Below are positions 1 through 8,624 of a DNA stretch of 64,000 nt, piece by piece. Origin of the DNA: CBDBZL01 sp965213545 (GTDB lineage: Bacteria > Pseudomonadota > Alphaproteobacteria > Sphingomonadales > Sphingomonadaceae); assembly GCA_965213545.1 (NCBI GenBank), contig CBDBZL010000002.1, positions 806,001 through 870,000 of the forward strand, read 5' to 3'. Every line of letters starts with the position of its first letter. Positions within the stretch are counted from its first letter, which is position 1. The position numbers and the translations under genes are program-made. The notes under the pieces were generated by a model, which ran no database searches, was not told the origin of the DNA, and saw only the letters and a list, made by a program, of their open reading frames with translations.

Positions 1-864
1 GTCCCGGCGATGAACGTGCGGATGTGGCAGCACCCGGCAACCTGTCGCAACATCGCCCGGCTCGGGGCGGACGGGATCGCGGTGATGACGCCCGACGAGG
101 GTTCGATGGCCTGCGGCGAGTTCGGCCCCGGACGCCTGCCCGAACCCGAACGCATTCAGCAGCGCATCCGCGACATGCTCGGATCCCGCTCACCAGATCA
201 CCCGGTGCCCCCGAAGCGCTCGCTCGCGGGCCGCCATATCCTGGTTACCGCCGGGCCCACGCACGAGCCGATCGACCCGGTGCGCTATCTCGCCAACCGG
301 TCCTCGGGCAAGCAGGGCTTCGCCATTGCCACCGCCGCCGCGCACGAAGGCGCGCGCGTCACGCTGATCGCCGGACCCGCCACGCTGCAAACGCCCGCCG
401 GTGTCGAGCGGATCGACGTGGAAACCGCGTCGCAGATGGCGCATGCTGTGGAACAGGCGCTGCCCGCCGATTGCGCCATCATGGTCGCCGCGGTCGCCGA
501 CTGGCGGGCCAGGGAACCGGCCGCGCACAAGCTGAAGAAAAGCGCCGGCGCCCCCCCGATGCTCGAGCTCGAGGATACTCCCGACCTGCTGGCCACGCTG
601 GCGAGCCATCCGACCCGCCCCCGCCTGGTCATCGGTTTCGCTGCGGAAACCACAGATTTGCTCGAGCATGCGTCGGCCAAACGGGTGCGCAAGGGAGCGG
701 ACTGGATCATCGCCAACGACGTCTCGGGAGATGTCATGGGCGGCGAGGAGAACGAGGTCCATCTGCTGCGCGAAGACGGGGTTGAACACTGGCCGCGTGC
801 CTCGAAGCAGGAAGTTGCCGACCGCCTCGTGACTGCCGTCGCTCGAAAGCTCGATGATGGTTGA
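1..864 (+). CDS. coaBC: Bifunctional phosphopantothenoylcysteine decarboxylase / phosphopantothenate-cysteine ligase, 5' end outside window
   Basis: The protein makes 4'-phosphopantetheine for coenzyme A: CoaB joins cysteine to phosphopantothenate and CoaC decarboxylates the product. Only the end of the CoaC half is present. The frame is open from base 1, and the CoaC motif PAMNVRMW falls within the first codons, so most of the flavoprotein domain lies upstream. The CoaB half follows, with VTAGPTHEPIDPVR, the AAVADWR motif and the KLKK segment. The stop overlaps dut by 11 bases, so the two are probably co-transcribed and translationally coupled. The coaBC-dut pairing is common in alphaproteobacteria. 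Confidence 0.95.
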   Translation, partial: VPAMNVRMWQHPATCRNIARLGADGIAVMTPDEGSMACGEFGPGRLPEPERIQQRIRDMLGSRSPDHPVPPKRSLAGRHILVTAGPTHEPIDPVRYLANRSSGKQGFAIATAAAHEGARVTLIAGPATLQTPAGVERIDVETASQMAHAVEQALPADCAIMVAAVADWRAREPAAHKLKKSAGAPPMLELEDTPDLLATLASHPTRPRLVIGFAAETTDLLEHASAKRVRKGADWIIANDVSGDVMGGEENEVHLLREDGVEHWPRASKQEVADRLVTAVARKLDDG

Positions 865-1366
865 CAGGTCGCCGCCCAGGTCGCCTCTCGTGCGCGTATC
901 GATCCGCCGCCTGCCGCATGGCGCGGGGCTTGCGCTGCCCGCCTATGCCAGCCCCGGTGCTGCGGGAATGGACCTTGCCTCGGCCGAAGACATCACCTTG
1001 CCCCCGGGTGGGCGGCACGCGATCAGCACGGGTTTCGCCCTGGCGCTGCCCGATGGCTACGAAGCGCAACTGCGCCCGCGATCGGGGCTGGCGCTGCGCC
1101 ATGGTATTACACTGGCCAACACACCGGGCACGATCGATGCCGATTATCGCGGGGAATTGAAGGTCATCCTGGCCAATCACGGAGATCGGGCGGTGACGAT
1201 CGGCCGGGGCGACCGCATCGCGCAAATGGTGATCGCACCGGTTGTTCAGGCGACCCTGGAAGAGGTTGCCGATCTGGACAGCACGGACCGGGGCGAGAGC
1301 GGGTTCGGCTCGACCGGCGGACATAATAGCCTGCGCCAGCAACCTCAGGAAGGCGGCGACCGGTAG
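854..1366 (+). CDS. dut: Deoxyuridine 5'-triphosphate nucleotidohydrolase
   Basis: This trimeric dUTPase hydrolyses dUTP to dUMP and pyrophosphate, keeping uracil out of DNA and feeding dTMP synthesis. All five family motifs are visible in order: AGMDL (motif 1), RPRSGLA (2), GTIDADYRGE (3), GDRIAQMV (4) and the C-terminal RGESGFGSTGG arm (5). The length of 170 aa fits, with a slightly long Gln/Gly-rich tail. Two consecutive ATGs (854 and 857) could serve as start, both inside the end of coaBC. A clear hairpin terminator follows at about 1410-1444. Confidence 0.97.
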   Translation: MMVDRSPPRSPLVRVSIRRLPHGAGLALPAYASPGAAGMDLASAEDITLPPGGRHAISTGFALALPDGYEAQLRPRSGLALRHGITLANTPGTIDADYRGELKVILANHGDRAVTIGRGDRIAQMVIAPVVQATLEEVADLDSTDRGESGFGSTGGHNSLRQQPQEGGDR

Positions 1367-1408
1367 TCCTGCCCGCCCACGCCGATCATCGGCTCCGCGC
1401 GCAATAGC

Positions 1409-1444
1409 AAAAGGCGGGTCCGACATTGCCGGAACCCGCCTTTT
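1409..1444. terminator. Bidirectional intrinsic terminator between dut and the DUF4136 gene
   Basis: An 11-bp arm AAAAGGCGGGT (1409-1419) pairs perfectly with ACCCGCCTTTT (1434-1444), with the stem partly extended by CCG/CGG. A-tract and T-tract flank the stem, so it can end both the coaBC-dut transcript and the converging DUF4136 transcript. Confidence 0.85.
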
Positions 1445-1466
1445 ACAAGACCCATAGGCGCAGCGC

Positions 1467-2150
1467 TTACCTCGCGGCGCGACGCGCCGGCTTGTCTTCG
1501 GGCGCGATCGAGATGCGCACCGTTTCGCCCGAATTGCCCGGGAAGTCGGTAAACATCGCCTCGACCAGATTGGGCACCAGATATTGCAGCCGGTTCGAGG
1601 TCGAGACTGCTTGGGCATCGCCTTCGAACAGACGCTGGCCGCTGGCCGCATCATCGATCTTCAGCTCGATGCCGCTGGTATAGACCGTATCGCTGCGAAT
1701 GCCGCCGCCGCCATAGCCGCCGAAGAAGGGATCGTGCCAGCCATAGGCCCACCCGCCATAGTAGCGCGGACGGTAGAAACCGCCGAAACCATACCACGGG
1801 CTGTAGAACGGGTCGCGAAATCCGGTCGAGCGCACGCGGGTGCGGCCATTATCGACCCCATAGTCGAACCGGACCAGCAGCGATGCGGCCTCGGGCGAGG
1901 CGGCTTCGGTATAGCCCAGTTCGCGCATCTGCTGTTCAACGCGGTCGGCATAGAGCGAGAACTCGAGCCCGCCGGCAAGCGAGGGATCATCCGCGACCAC
2001 GGCAAAGCTCTGTCCTTGCGGCGCGGGCAAACGGCTTTCGAAGCGCGAGACATCCGCGCGGAAGGGGCTGACGCAGGCGGCCAGGCTGGCAAGCAGCACA
2101 CTGGCCGTTGCCAGCTTGGCGCCGCGCGACAGGCGAAGGGTGGTAGACAT
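1467..2150 (-). CDS. DUF4136 family lipoprotein
   Basis: This is a predicted outer-membrane or periplasmic lipoprotein of unknown function, 227 aa. The N-terminus has a positively charged stretch, a hydrophobic core and the lipobox LAAC at about residue 26. The body matches the DUF4136 pattern as I know it: an early FESRLPAP region, a conserved FDYGVDNG strand, a Tyr/Gly/Trp-rich loop and a C-terminal ELKIDDAASGQRLFEG segment ending in Ile- and Ser-rich strands. A good ribosome binding site (AAAGGATG) lies before ATG 2150. It stands alone and converges on coaBC-dut. Confidence 0.85.
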   Translation of the reverse strand: MSTTLRLSRGAKLATASVLLASLAACVSPFRADVSRFESRLPAPQGQSFAVVADDPSLAGGLEFSLYADRVEQQMRELGYTEAASPEAASLLVRFDYGVDNGRTRVRSTGFRDPFYSPWYGFGGFYRPRYYGGWAYGWHDPFFGGYGGGGIRSDTVYTSGIELKIDDAASGQRLFEGDAQAVSTSNRLQYLVPNLVEAMFTDFPGNSGETVRISIAPEDKPARRAAR

Positions 2151-2336
2151 GCCAAATCATCCTTTCAGGTCCAAGACGCCGACCCCCTCGTGACGGGGGG
2201 CTGGGGCGCTTAATCGTGCAGTAGATAGGGTGCGCTGAACCGTCCTTGAACCACGGCGGCGGCTAAAAGCGCGGATTTTGAACACCTTGCCGCGATATCG
2301 GACTGCAAGTTGGAGACATAGCCTACCTTTTCTAGG

Positions 2337-3362
2337 CTAGCCGACTGCACTGCGGACCAGCCCCAGGGCGCGATAGGCACCCGCGATCGTTGGCCCGGCG
2401 ATGTCGCGCGCCTGCGCTGCACCGCGTGCCAGGATAGCGTCGAGCGCCTCGTCATCGCCCCGCAGCGCCACGAACCGCTCGCGGATCGGTGCCAGGGTCT
2501 CTATGATCAGTTCGCCTAGCGCGGACTTGAAGGTGCCGAACCCCTTGCCACCATGCTCGGCCAGAACCTGCGCATAGGTCTGCCCTGCCAGCGCCGCGAA
2601 AATCCCCACCAGGTTCGCCGCCTCGGCCCGATCCTCCAGCCCGGCGGGCTCGGCGGGCAAGGGCTCGGGATCGGTCTTGGCCTTCTTCACCTTGACCATC
2701 ATCGTCTCGGCATCATCGGCAAGGTTGATCCGGCTCATGTCGGATGGGTCCGACTTGGACATCTTCGCGGTCCCGTCGCGCAGGCTCATGATCCGTGCGG
2801 ATGCGGGCGGGATCAGGGGTTCGGGCAGGGTGAACAGCGGCGCATCCTCCTGCCAGAAATCATTGTTGAACTTGTGGGCGATGTCGCGCGCCAGTTCCAA
2901 ATGCTGCTTCTGATCCTCGCCGACTGGCACATGGCTGGCCTGGTAGAGCAGCACATCGGCTGCCTGGAGCACGGGATAGGCGAACAGCGCGGCCGACTGG
3001 CCCTCGCGGTTCTTGCCCGCCTTGTCCTTCCATTGGGTCATCCGCCCCAGCCAGCCCATCCGCGCGGTGCCCATCAGCAGCCATTGCAGCTCCGCATGGG
3101 CTGGAACCTGGGCCTGGTTGAACAGGATCGAGCGCGCCGGATCTATGCCGCAGGCGACCAGCGCGGCAGTCATCTCACGCGTTGCGCGGGCCAGTTCGGC
3201 GGGCTGATGCGGCTGGCTGATCGCGTGCAGGTCGGCGAGGAAGAACAGGCATTGCCCGCCCGGTTCCAGCTCGTCCTGCATCCGCACCCAGTTGCGGATC
3301 GCGCCCAGATAATTGCCCAGGTGGAGCGAACCTGTCGGCTGGATACCCGATACAACGCGCAT
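2337..3362 (-). CDS. trpS: Tryptophan-tRNA ligase
   Basis: This class I aminoacyl-tRNA synthetase charges tRNA-Trp. The HIGH-type motif HLGN is at residues 14-17 after the typical start VVSGIQPTG, and the KMSKS loop is present unchanged (AKMSKSD). Length is 341 aa from ATG 3362; a GTG six bases upstream is possible, but related proteins begin MRVVSG. It lies about 30 bases downstream of murJ on the same strand, and secB lies upstream of murJ, so secB-murJ-trpS is probably one transcript. A small hairpin overlaps the stop codon (about 2319-2339), but it has no T-tract. Confidence 0.97.
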   Translation of the reverse strand: MRVVSGIQPTGSLHLGNYLGAIRNWVRMQDELEPGGQCLFFLADLHAISQPHQPAELARATREMTAALVACGIDPARSILFNQAQVPAHAELQWLLMGTARMGWLGRMTQWKDKAGKNREGQSAALFAYPVLQAADVLLYQASHVPVGEDQKQHLELARDIAHKFNNDFWQEDAPLFTLPEPLIPPASARIMSLRDGTAKMSKSDPSDMSRINLADDAETMMVKVKKAKTDPEPLPAEPAGLEDRAEAANLVGIFAALAGQTYAQVLAEHGGKGFGTFKSALGELIIETLAPIRERFVALRGDDEALDAILARGAAQARDIAGPTIAGAYRALGLVRSAVG

Positions 3363-3393
3363 TTTCACTGGTCCGATCGACGATGATGGAAAG

Positions 3394-4965
3394 TCATGCC
3401 GGGCGGCGCAGCAGCTGCTCCACCGTCCGCCGGTCGAGCACCCTCAGCGCCACCGCCGCGGCGAGGAAGGCCAGCGCGCCGGTCGCCACCAGCGCGCCGA
3501 TCGCGGCCAGCCGCTCGAGCGTGTCGCCTGCGTAATAGGCCGTGCCATAGGGCAGCGCATACCACAGCACGCCCCCCATGATAGAGGCGGCGGCAATGAT
3601 CCGCGCGATCCGCCAGGCCGAGCGCGCGGTCAGATGGTAGAAGCCGCGCCGCGCGAGGATGGTGTAGAGCAGCGCGGTGTTGAGCCAGGCCGCCGCGGCG
3701 CCCGCCAGCGCCAGGCCGGCGACGCCGAACCGGGGCACGAGCACGAAGTTGAGCGCCACGTTGACGCTGAGCGCGGCCGCCGCGGTATAGACCGGCGTGC
3801 GGGTATCCTTGCGGGCGAAGAAGTTGGGGATCAGCACCTTGATCAGCACATAGGCGGGGAGGCCGAGGACCAGCGCCGAGACCACCGCGCCCGTCGCCAT
3901 CGCATCTGCCAGCGTGAAGGCGCCGCCGGTATAGAAGGCGCGGGTGAAGGCATCGCCCGAGACATAGAGCGCCACCGCGGCGGGAATGGTGAGCAGCAGG
4001 GCAAGCTCGACCGCGTTCGATTGCAGGCGGAAGGCCTCCTCGCGCTCCTCGCGGGCGATGTAGCGGCTCAGGGATGGCAGGATCGCGGTGCCCAGCGCGA
4101 TGCCGATGATGCCGAGCGGGAGCTGGTTGAGTCGATCCGCCATGGCGAGGAAGGTGTAGGCGCCGTCGGGCAGCGTCGAGAGGAAGAACAGGTCGACGAA
4201 GCGGCTGATCTGATAGACCCCGGCGCCAAGCACCGCCGGGCCGATGAGGACGAACAGCTCCTTGACCTCGCGCGTCATCCGCGGCCGTTGCAGGCGGACG
4301 CGAAAGCCGTGGCGGGCGGCGAACCAGCCGAGCCAAAGCGCCTGGAGCACACCCGAGACGGTGACCGCGATCGCCAGCCAGAAGCCGACATCGCGCCGCA
4401 GTTCGATCGAATCGGGCTGCGATGCGCCGATGACCAGCACGGTGATCATGCAGATGTTGAGCAGGATCGGCGCGGCGGCGGCGGCGGCGAAGCGCGAGAG
4501 CGAATTGAGGATCGCGGCGAACACCGTCGCCAGGCTCATGAACAAAAGGTAGGGGAAGGCGAGCCGCGCCATCAGCACCGCGAGGTCGTAAAGCTCGGCG
4601 TCGCTTTCGATCCCCTCATTGGCGAACAGGCCCGCTATCCACGGCATGGCGCTCAGCGCGATCGAGGCGAACAGGATCAGGATCGGGATCAGCACCGCGA
4701 GCACGCTTTCGGCGAAGCGGCGCGCCTCGGCGCTGTCGCCATCGGCGCTCATCCGCCGGTTGAACAGCGGCACGAAGGCGGAGGCGAAGGCGCCCTCGGC
4801 GAACAGGCGGCGGAAGATGTTGGGCAGCTGGAAGGCAAGCTGCCAGGCATCGGCCACGCCGCCCGCGCCCAGCACCCGGGCAAGCAGGATGTCGCGCGCG
4901 AAGCCGAAGAAGCGGCTGACCAGCGTCAACCCGCCGATCGTGCCGACATTGCGAACCAGGCTCAA
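3394..4965 (-). CDS. murJ: Lipid II flippase MurJ
   Basis: This integral inner-membrane protein of the MOP superfamily moves lipid II across the cytoplasmic membrane for peptidoglycan synthesis. At 523 aa it has the characteristic N-terminus SLVRNVGTIGGLTLVSRFFGF and many hydrophobic segments (about 14 expected for the family). Its charged residues include the RFxD-type region before the seventh segment (ISRFVDLFF). Start ATG 4965 is 34 bases after secB, and trpS follows closely. Confidence 0.96.
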   Translation of the reverse strand: MSLVRNVGTIGGLTLVSRFFGFARDILLARVLGAGGVADAWQLAFQLPNIFRRLFAEGAFASAFVPLFNRRMSADGDSAEARRFAESVLAVLIPILILFASIALSAMPWIAGLFANEGIESDAELYDLAVLMARLAFPYLLFMSLATVFAAILNSLSRFAAAAAAPILLNICMITVLVIGASQPDSIELRRDVGFWLAIAVTVSGVLQALWLGWFAARHGFRVRLQRPRMTREVKELFVLIGPAVLGAGVYQISRFVDLFFLSTLPDGAYTFLAMADRLNQLPLGIIGIALGTAILPSLSRYIAREEREEAFRLQSNAVELALLLTIPAAVALYVSGDAFTRAFYTGGAFTLADAMATGAVVSALVLGLPAYVLIKVLIPNFFARKDTRTPVYTAAAALSVNVALNFVLVPRFGVAGLALAGAAAAWLNTALLYTILARRGFYHLTARSAWRIARIIAAASIMGGVLWYALPYGTAYYAGDTLERLAAIGALVATGALAFLAAAVALRVLDRRTVEQLLRRPA

Positions 4966-4999
4966 GCGGGCGAGCCCCTTGCGCTAGCGTCCGATAAGC

Positions 5000-5527
5000 T
5001 CAGGCCTGGCCCTCGGGAACCGGCGGCGCGCTCTCGTCCTGCTGCTGCTTGTTGCGCAGCTGCTGGAGGTAAAGCCCGTTGAAATCGATAGGGTCGAGCA
5101 GCAGCGGCGGGAAACCGGCATCGCGCACCGCGTCGGCAACCACCCGGCGCGCAAAGGGGAACAGAATGCGCGGCGCCTCGGCATAGGTGAACGCGTGCTT
5201 CTGTTCCTCGGCCAGATTGCGCATGCCGACCAGGCCGCAAAAGGCCAGCTCGATAATATAGGCGGTGCCGTTGTCGGTCTTGGCGGTGGCCGAGATCTTC
5301 AGCTCCACCTCGGTGACCTCTTCGTTCACCGTCTTGGCGGCAATGTTGAACTGCACGTCCAGCTCGGGCTGGCCCTGCCACTGGAAGCTTTCCGGGGCTT
5401 TGGGATTCTCGACCGAGAGGTCCTTCACATATTGCGAGATGATCCCGGCAATCGGCTGGTTGTCCTGCCCATTGCCATTGCTCTGCGCCTTGTCGAGATC
5501 GGTCAGGACGTCGCCCGGTTCGGCCAT
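5000..5527 (-). CDS. secB: Protein-export chaperone SecB
   Basis: The tetrameric cytosolic chaperone SecB keeps preproteins unfolded and delivers them to SecA. Length is 175 aa. I chose ATG 5527 because a strong ribosome binding site (AGAGGAAG) sits about 9 bases upstream; the open frame reaches further up, but that part does not look coded. The core shows QFNIAAKTVNEEVTEVELKI, YIIELAF and the ILFPFARRVVADAVRDAGFPPLLLDPI region typical of SecB, ending in a short disordered acidic tail. It is divergent from the Tim44-like gene, as in many sphingomonads. Confidence 0.96.
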   Translation of the reverse strand: MAEPGDVLTDLDKAQSNGNGQDNQPIAGIISQYVKDLSVENPKAPESFQWQGQPELDVQFNIAAKTVNEEVTEVELKISATAKTDNGTAYIIELAFCGLVGMRNLAEEQKHAFTYAEAPRILFPFARRVVADAVRDAGFPPLLLDPIDFNGLYLQQLRNKQQQDESAPPVPEGQA

Positions 5528-5846
5528 GGTGCATGCTTCCTCTTGTCGCCCGGCACGCCTTGATGGCAGGCGTAGGGCACGATTGCTCGGATGCGCGGCG
5601 CCTAGCACCGGGCAGCGGGGCGCGCAACGCCGCGGCGGCGGACGGCTTGGACCCCCTTGCATCCAAAGTGTTTCCGCCCTTAAGGATATGTAAACGAGGT
5701 GTTGCCCAACGCCCGAGAAGGCCTATCTCCACCGGTACCCGTTACGTTATCGGTCTGGCGGCGTCCTTCGCGGCGGAGGCATGGCCAGACAAGCGAGCCG
5801 CGAAAGGCACAGGCGATAAGCCACTACGAGGGATTAGGAAGCACCC
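5528..5846. other. Divergent intergenic region between secB and the Tim44-like gene
   Basis: This 319-base gap must hold the promoters for both flanking genes. I see the secB ribosome binding site at its left end and AGGA before the GTG start at its right end. A possible stem TCTGGC/GCCAGA lies around 5753-5790. No coding frame is convincing and no known operator was recognised. Confidence 0.5.
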
Positions 5847-6503
5847 GTGATCATCGAAATCGTCATCCTCGCAATGATTGCTGCATTCCTTGGACTGCGG
5901 CTCTATTCGGTGCTGGGTCGCCGGGCCGAGCATGAGGAGGAGGCGGTTCCCACGCGCTTCGAACGTCCGAGCGAGGATCTGCCGATCCGCCCGGCCGCCA
6001 CCAGCATTGGCGAGGCGCCCCGGACGACCGATGATCAAGGTATCGTCACCGGCCCCAGCGACGAGGGCTTGCGCGCCATCGCCGCAGCCGATCGCCGGTT
6101 CGAGCTCGCCGGTTTCCTTGAAGGCGCGCGCGGGGCCTATGGCATGGTGCTGGATGCGTTCTGGCGCGGTGACCGCGAGGCGCTGCGGGAATTGTGCGAC
6201 GATGACGTCTATGGCAGCTTTTCTGCCGCGATCGACGCGCGCGAGGAGGCGGGCGAGACGCTCGACAACCGGTTGGTGCGGATCGAGCAGGCCAACGTGC
6301 ATTCGGCCGATCTCGATGGGCGGATGGCCAATATCGCGGTCGCCTTCACCGCCGATATCGCAGCGGTTACCCGGGATAAGGATGGCAATGTCATCGCCGG
6401 ATCGCTCGATGATGCGATCGAGAGCCGCGATGTGTGGACATTCGTGCGCGACGTGCGCAGCAGCGAGCCCGCCTGGCTGCTCAGCGAGACCGACGCCGGC
6501 TGA
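5847..6503 (+). CDS. Tim44/TimA-like membrane-anchored domain protein
   Basis: A 218-aa protein with one N-terminal membrane segment (residues 1-16, IIEIVILAMIAAFLGLRL) and an acidic linker, then a Tim44-like domain (about 75-215). The domain carries the typical FLEGARGAYGMVLDAFWRGD helix and later beta strands. In mitochondria Tim44 tethers Hsp70 to the import pore; the bacterial role is not established, though membrane-protein handling has been suggested. The start is GTG 5847, supported by AGGA 7 bases upstream. It is followed directly by the Smr protein; the mltA gene often found between them in relatives is absent here. Confidence 0.88.
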   Translation: MIIEIVILAMIAAFLGLRLYSVLGRRAEHEEEAVPTRFERPSEDLPIRPAATSIGEAPRTTDDQGIVTGPSDEGLRAIAAADRRFELAGFLEGARGAYGMVLDAFWRGDREALRELCDDDVYGSFSAAIDAREEAGETLDNRLVRIEQANVHSADLDGRMANIAVAFTADIAAVTRDKDGNVIAGSLDDAIESRDVWTFVRDVRSSEPAWLLSETDAG

Positions 6504-6584
6504 TCATCGGTCCGGCTGGTCGGGTCCGGCAGCCTCGGTCGGGCAAGCTGGGCGAGCGTGCCTCCTGCATAGCGGCGTGACGGC

Positions 6585-7214
6585 ATGCGAGACAGGTCGA
6601 AAGATCACTCGGCAAGTATGCCAACGCCGCGCGGGCTTACCGTGTCGGAAGAGGCTGCGTGGAAGCAGCTTGCGGCAAGCGTAACCCCGCTCCGCCCGCT
6701 ACGATCACCGGCGCCGGACCCCCCACCTTCATCGATTGCACCCCCTCCCCGGCCGCCGTCGCACGAGCGCGTCACCCCCGCCCCTGTCGGTAAGCAAAGC
6801 GTCCCCCCGCCACGCACCCGTACTCCGCCAGTTCCAAGACCCAAACCCGCGCCGGCAGTCGACAAGCCCGATGGCCTTGATTCACACTGGGAGCGCCGGC
6901 TTGCGAATGGCAAGCTTGCGCCCGACCTGGTGCTCGACCTGCACGATTATTCGCTGGCCCAGGCGCATCGCCGGCTCGATGACGGGCTGGCGCAGGCACG
7001 GTGGCTGGGGGCGCGGCTCGTCCTGGTGATCACCGGACGCCCGCGTCCTGCCAGCGGGGCGGATCGAAGCTCAAGCCGGGGCGCGATCCGGGCTGAGATC
7101 CTCGACTGGCTGGCGAGCGGCACCCATGCTTCGGCCATCGCCGCGATCCGTCCTGCGGCCCGGCGTCACGGCGCGGACGGCGCGCTCTATCTGGTGCTGC
7201 GCCGCCCTCGCTGA
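6585..7214 (+). CDS. Smr domain protein
   Basis: A 209-aa protein with a long Pro-rich, probably disordered N-terminal half (residues 30-90) and a C-terminal Smr domain (about 105-207). The domain shows LDLHDYSLAQAHRRL (the LDLHG motif, with D for G), LVLVITGRPRP for the usual TGKG motif, and the closing GALYLVLRR. Smr domains bind nucleic acid and some have nickase or RNase activity. The altered glycines in both motifs suggest reduced or changed activity, which I cannot test. Two starts are possible, ATG 6585 and ATG 6618, neither with a strong ribosome binding site. Confidence 0.85.
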   Translation: MRDRSKDHSASMPTPRGLTVSEEAAWKQLAASVTPLRPLRSPAPDPPPSSIAPPPRPPSHERVTPAPVGKQSVPPPRTRTPPVPRPKPAPAVDKPDGLDSHWERRLANGKLAPDLVLDLHDYSLAQAHRRLDDGLAQARWLGARLVLVITGRPRPASGADRSSSRGAIRAEILDWLASGTHASAIAAIRPAARRHGADGALYLVLRRPR

Positions 7215-7272
7215 GCACCGCCGATCCATCGGAGCCCCGCAAGCCCGATAAAAGGATGGTCCTCGGACCGGA

Positions 7273-8349
7273 CTATCCCCCGCACTGCCCGCGGTGCAGC
7301 AGCTTGTGATCGGCCAGCACCAGCGCCATCATCGCCGCCACCACCGGCGCGCCGCGAATGCCGACACACGGATCGTGGCGCCCCTTGGTCACCACCTCGG
7401 CCGCCGCGCCGTCGACATCGATCGTGTCGACCGGCGTCAGGATCGAGCTGGTCGGCTTGAACGCCGCACGCAGGACAATCGGCTGGCCGGTGGCGATCCC
7501 GCCGGCCGTGCCGCCCGCGTGATTGGCGCCGAAACGCGGCCCGCCCTCCCCTGTTGCCGGTCGCATGGGATCGGCATTCTGCTCGCCCGTCAGCCTTGCC
7601 GCGCCGAAACCATCGCCGATCTCCACGCCCTTGACCGCGTTGATCCCCATCATCGCGCCCGCCAGATCGGCATCGAGCTTGGCATAGACCGGCGCGCCCC
7701 AGCCCGCCGGAACGCCGGTCGCCACGCATTCCACCACCGCGCCCAGCGAGGAGCCGGCCTTGCGTGCATTATCGACCAGTGGCTCCCATCGCTGTGCCGC
7801 AGCCGGGTCGGGCGAGAAGAACGGGTTGCGCGCGATCTTGGCAAGGTCCGCCGCCGCCCGGTCGATGCCATCGCCCCCCAGTTCGACGACATAGGCGTTG
7901 ATCGTCACCTCGGGGATGATCAACCGCGCCACCGCACCCGCCGCCACCCGCGCCGCGGTCTCGCGCGCCGAGGAGCGGCCACCGCCGCGATGATCGCGCA
8001 GGCCGTACTTGGCGTCATAGGCATAGTCGGCATGGCCCGGGCGATAGGTCCGCGCGATCTGCGAATAGTCCCTCGAGCGCTGGTCAGTGTTCTCGATCAT
8101 CAGGCTGATCGGCGTGCCGGTCGTGCGCCCCTCGAACACGCCCGATACGATGCGCACCTCGTCCGCCTCGCGCCGATGGGTGGTGAAGCGCGACTGCCCG
8201 GGCCGGCGCGCGTCCAAGTATGGCTGGATGTCCTGCTCGCTCAGCGCGATGCCGGGCGGACACCCGTCGAGCACCGCGCCCAGCGCCGGCCCGTGGCTCT
8301 CGCCCCAGGTGGTCATGCGCAGCACGCGGCCCATCGTGTTCCAGCTCAT
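7273..8349 (-). CDS. aroC: Chorismate synthase
   Basis: This is the last common step of aromatic amino-acid synthesis: an FMN-dependent trans-elimination of phosphate from EPSP to give chorismate. Length is 358 aa. The start ATG 8349 gives the canonical SWNTMGRVLRMTTWGESHG; the open frame continues upstream but does not look coded. Family signatures include GESHG near the start, GGGRSSARETAAR, and ATGVPAGWGAPVYAKLDADLA. It is monocistronic here, convergent with the Smr gene and divergent from ruvA. Confidence 0.97.
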   Translation of the reverse strand: MSWNTMGRVLRMTTWGESHGPALGAVLDGCPPGIALSEQDIQPYLDARRPGQSRFTTHRREADEVRIVSGVFEGRTTGTPISLMIENTDQRSRDYSQIARTYRPGHADYAYDAKYGLRDHRGGGRSSARETAARVAAGAVARLIIPEVTINAYVVELGGDGIDRAAADLAKIARNPFFSPDPAAAQRWEPLVDNARKAGSSLGAVVECVATGVPAGWGAPVYAKLDADLAGAMMGINAVKGVEIGDGFGAARLTGEQNADPMRPATGEGGPRFGANHAGGTAGGIATGQPIVLRAAFKPTSSILTPVDTIDVDGAAAEVVTKGRHDPCVGIRGAPVVAAMMALVLADHKLLHRGQCGG

Positions 8350-8521
8350 GCGCACCGCCCTTGTCCGATCGCGGCAAGCCTGTCCACTTGGCGCGCGGCG
8401 AGACAATGTCCTACCCGCAGCACTTGTGGCATGAAGCGCCCATGGACCCGCGCCGCCATGCCCCGAACGCCCCATTCCTCCACCTTATCGCGGATGCCCG
8501 TTTTTTCGCCCCATTGGACAG

Positions 8522-8539
8522 TGTAACACCTGTAACACC
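8522..8539. repeat. Two tandem 9-bp repeats upstream of ruvA
   Basis: TGTAACACC occurs twice in direct succession about 85-100 bases before ruvA, in a stretch that could be a promoter. The repeats could be a regulator site or chance; nothing else supports a function. Confidence 0.35.
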
Positions 8540-8624
8540 CCCCCGCGCACCGCAGCCTCGCGCAAGTGTTGGCAAAGCCCCTGCCGGGCTGTTCTAAGAT
8601 GGCTTCACCGGGCAGGAACGAACG

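Noticed and set aside
2319..2339. Hairpin TAGCCT/AGGCTA at the trpS stop as a terminator
   Set aside because: Short stem without a T-tract on the trpS strand; could be chance.
3313..5082. Long plus-strand open frame opposite murJ and trpS
   Set aside because: It is the antisense shadow of two recognised genes; its product is Arg/Asp/His-rich with no family motifs and it has no ribosome binding site.
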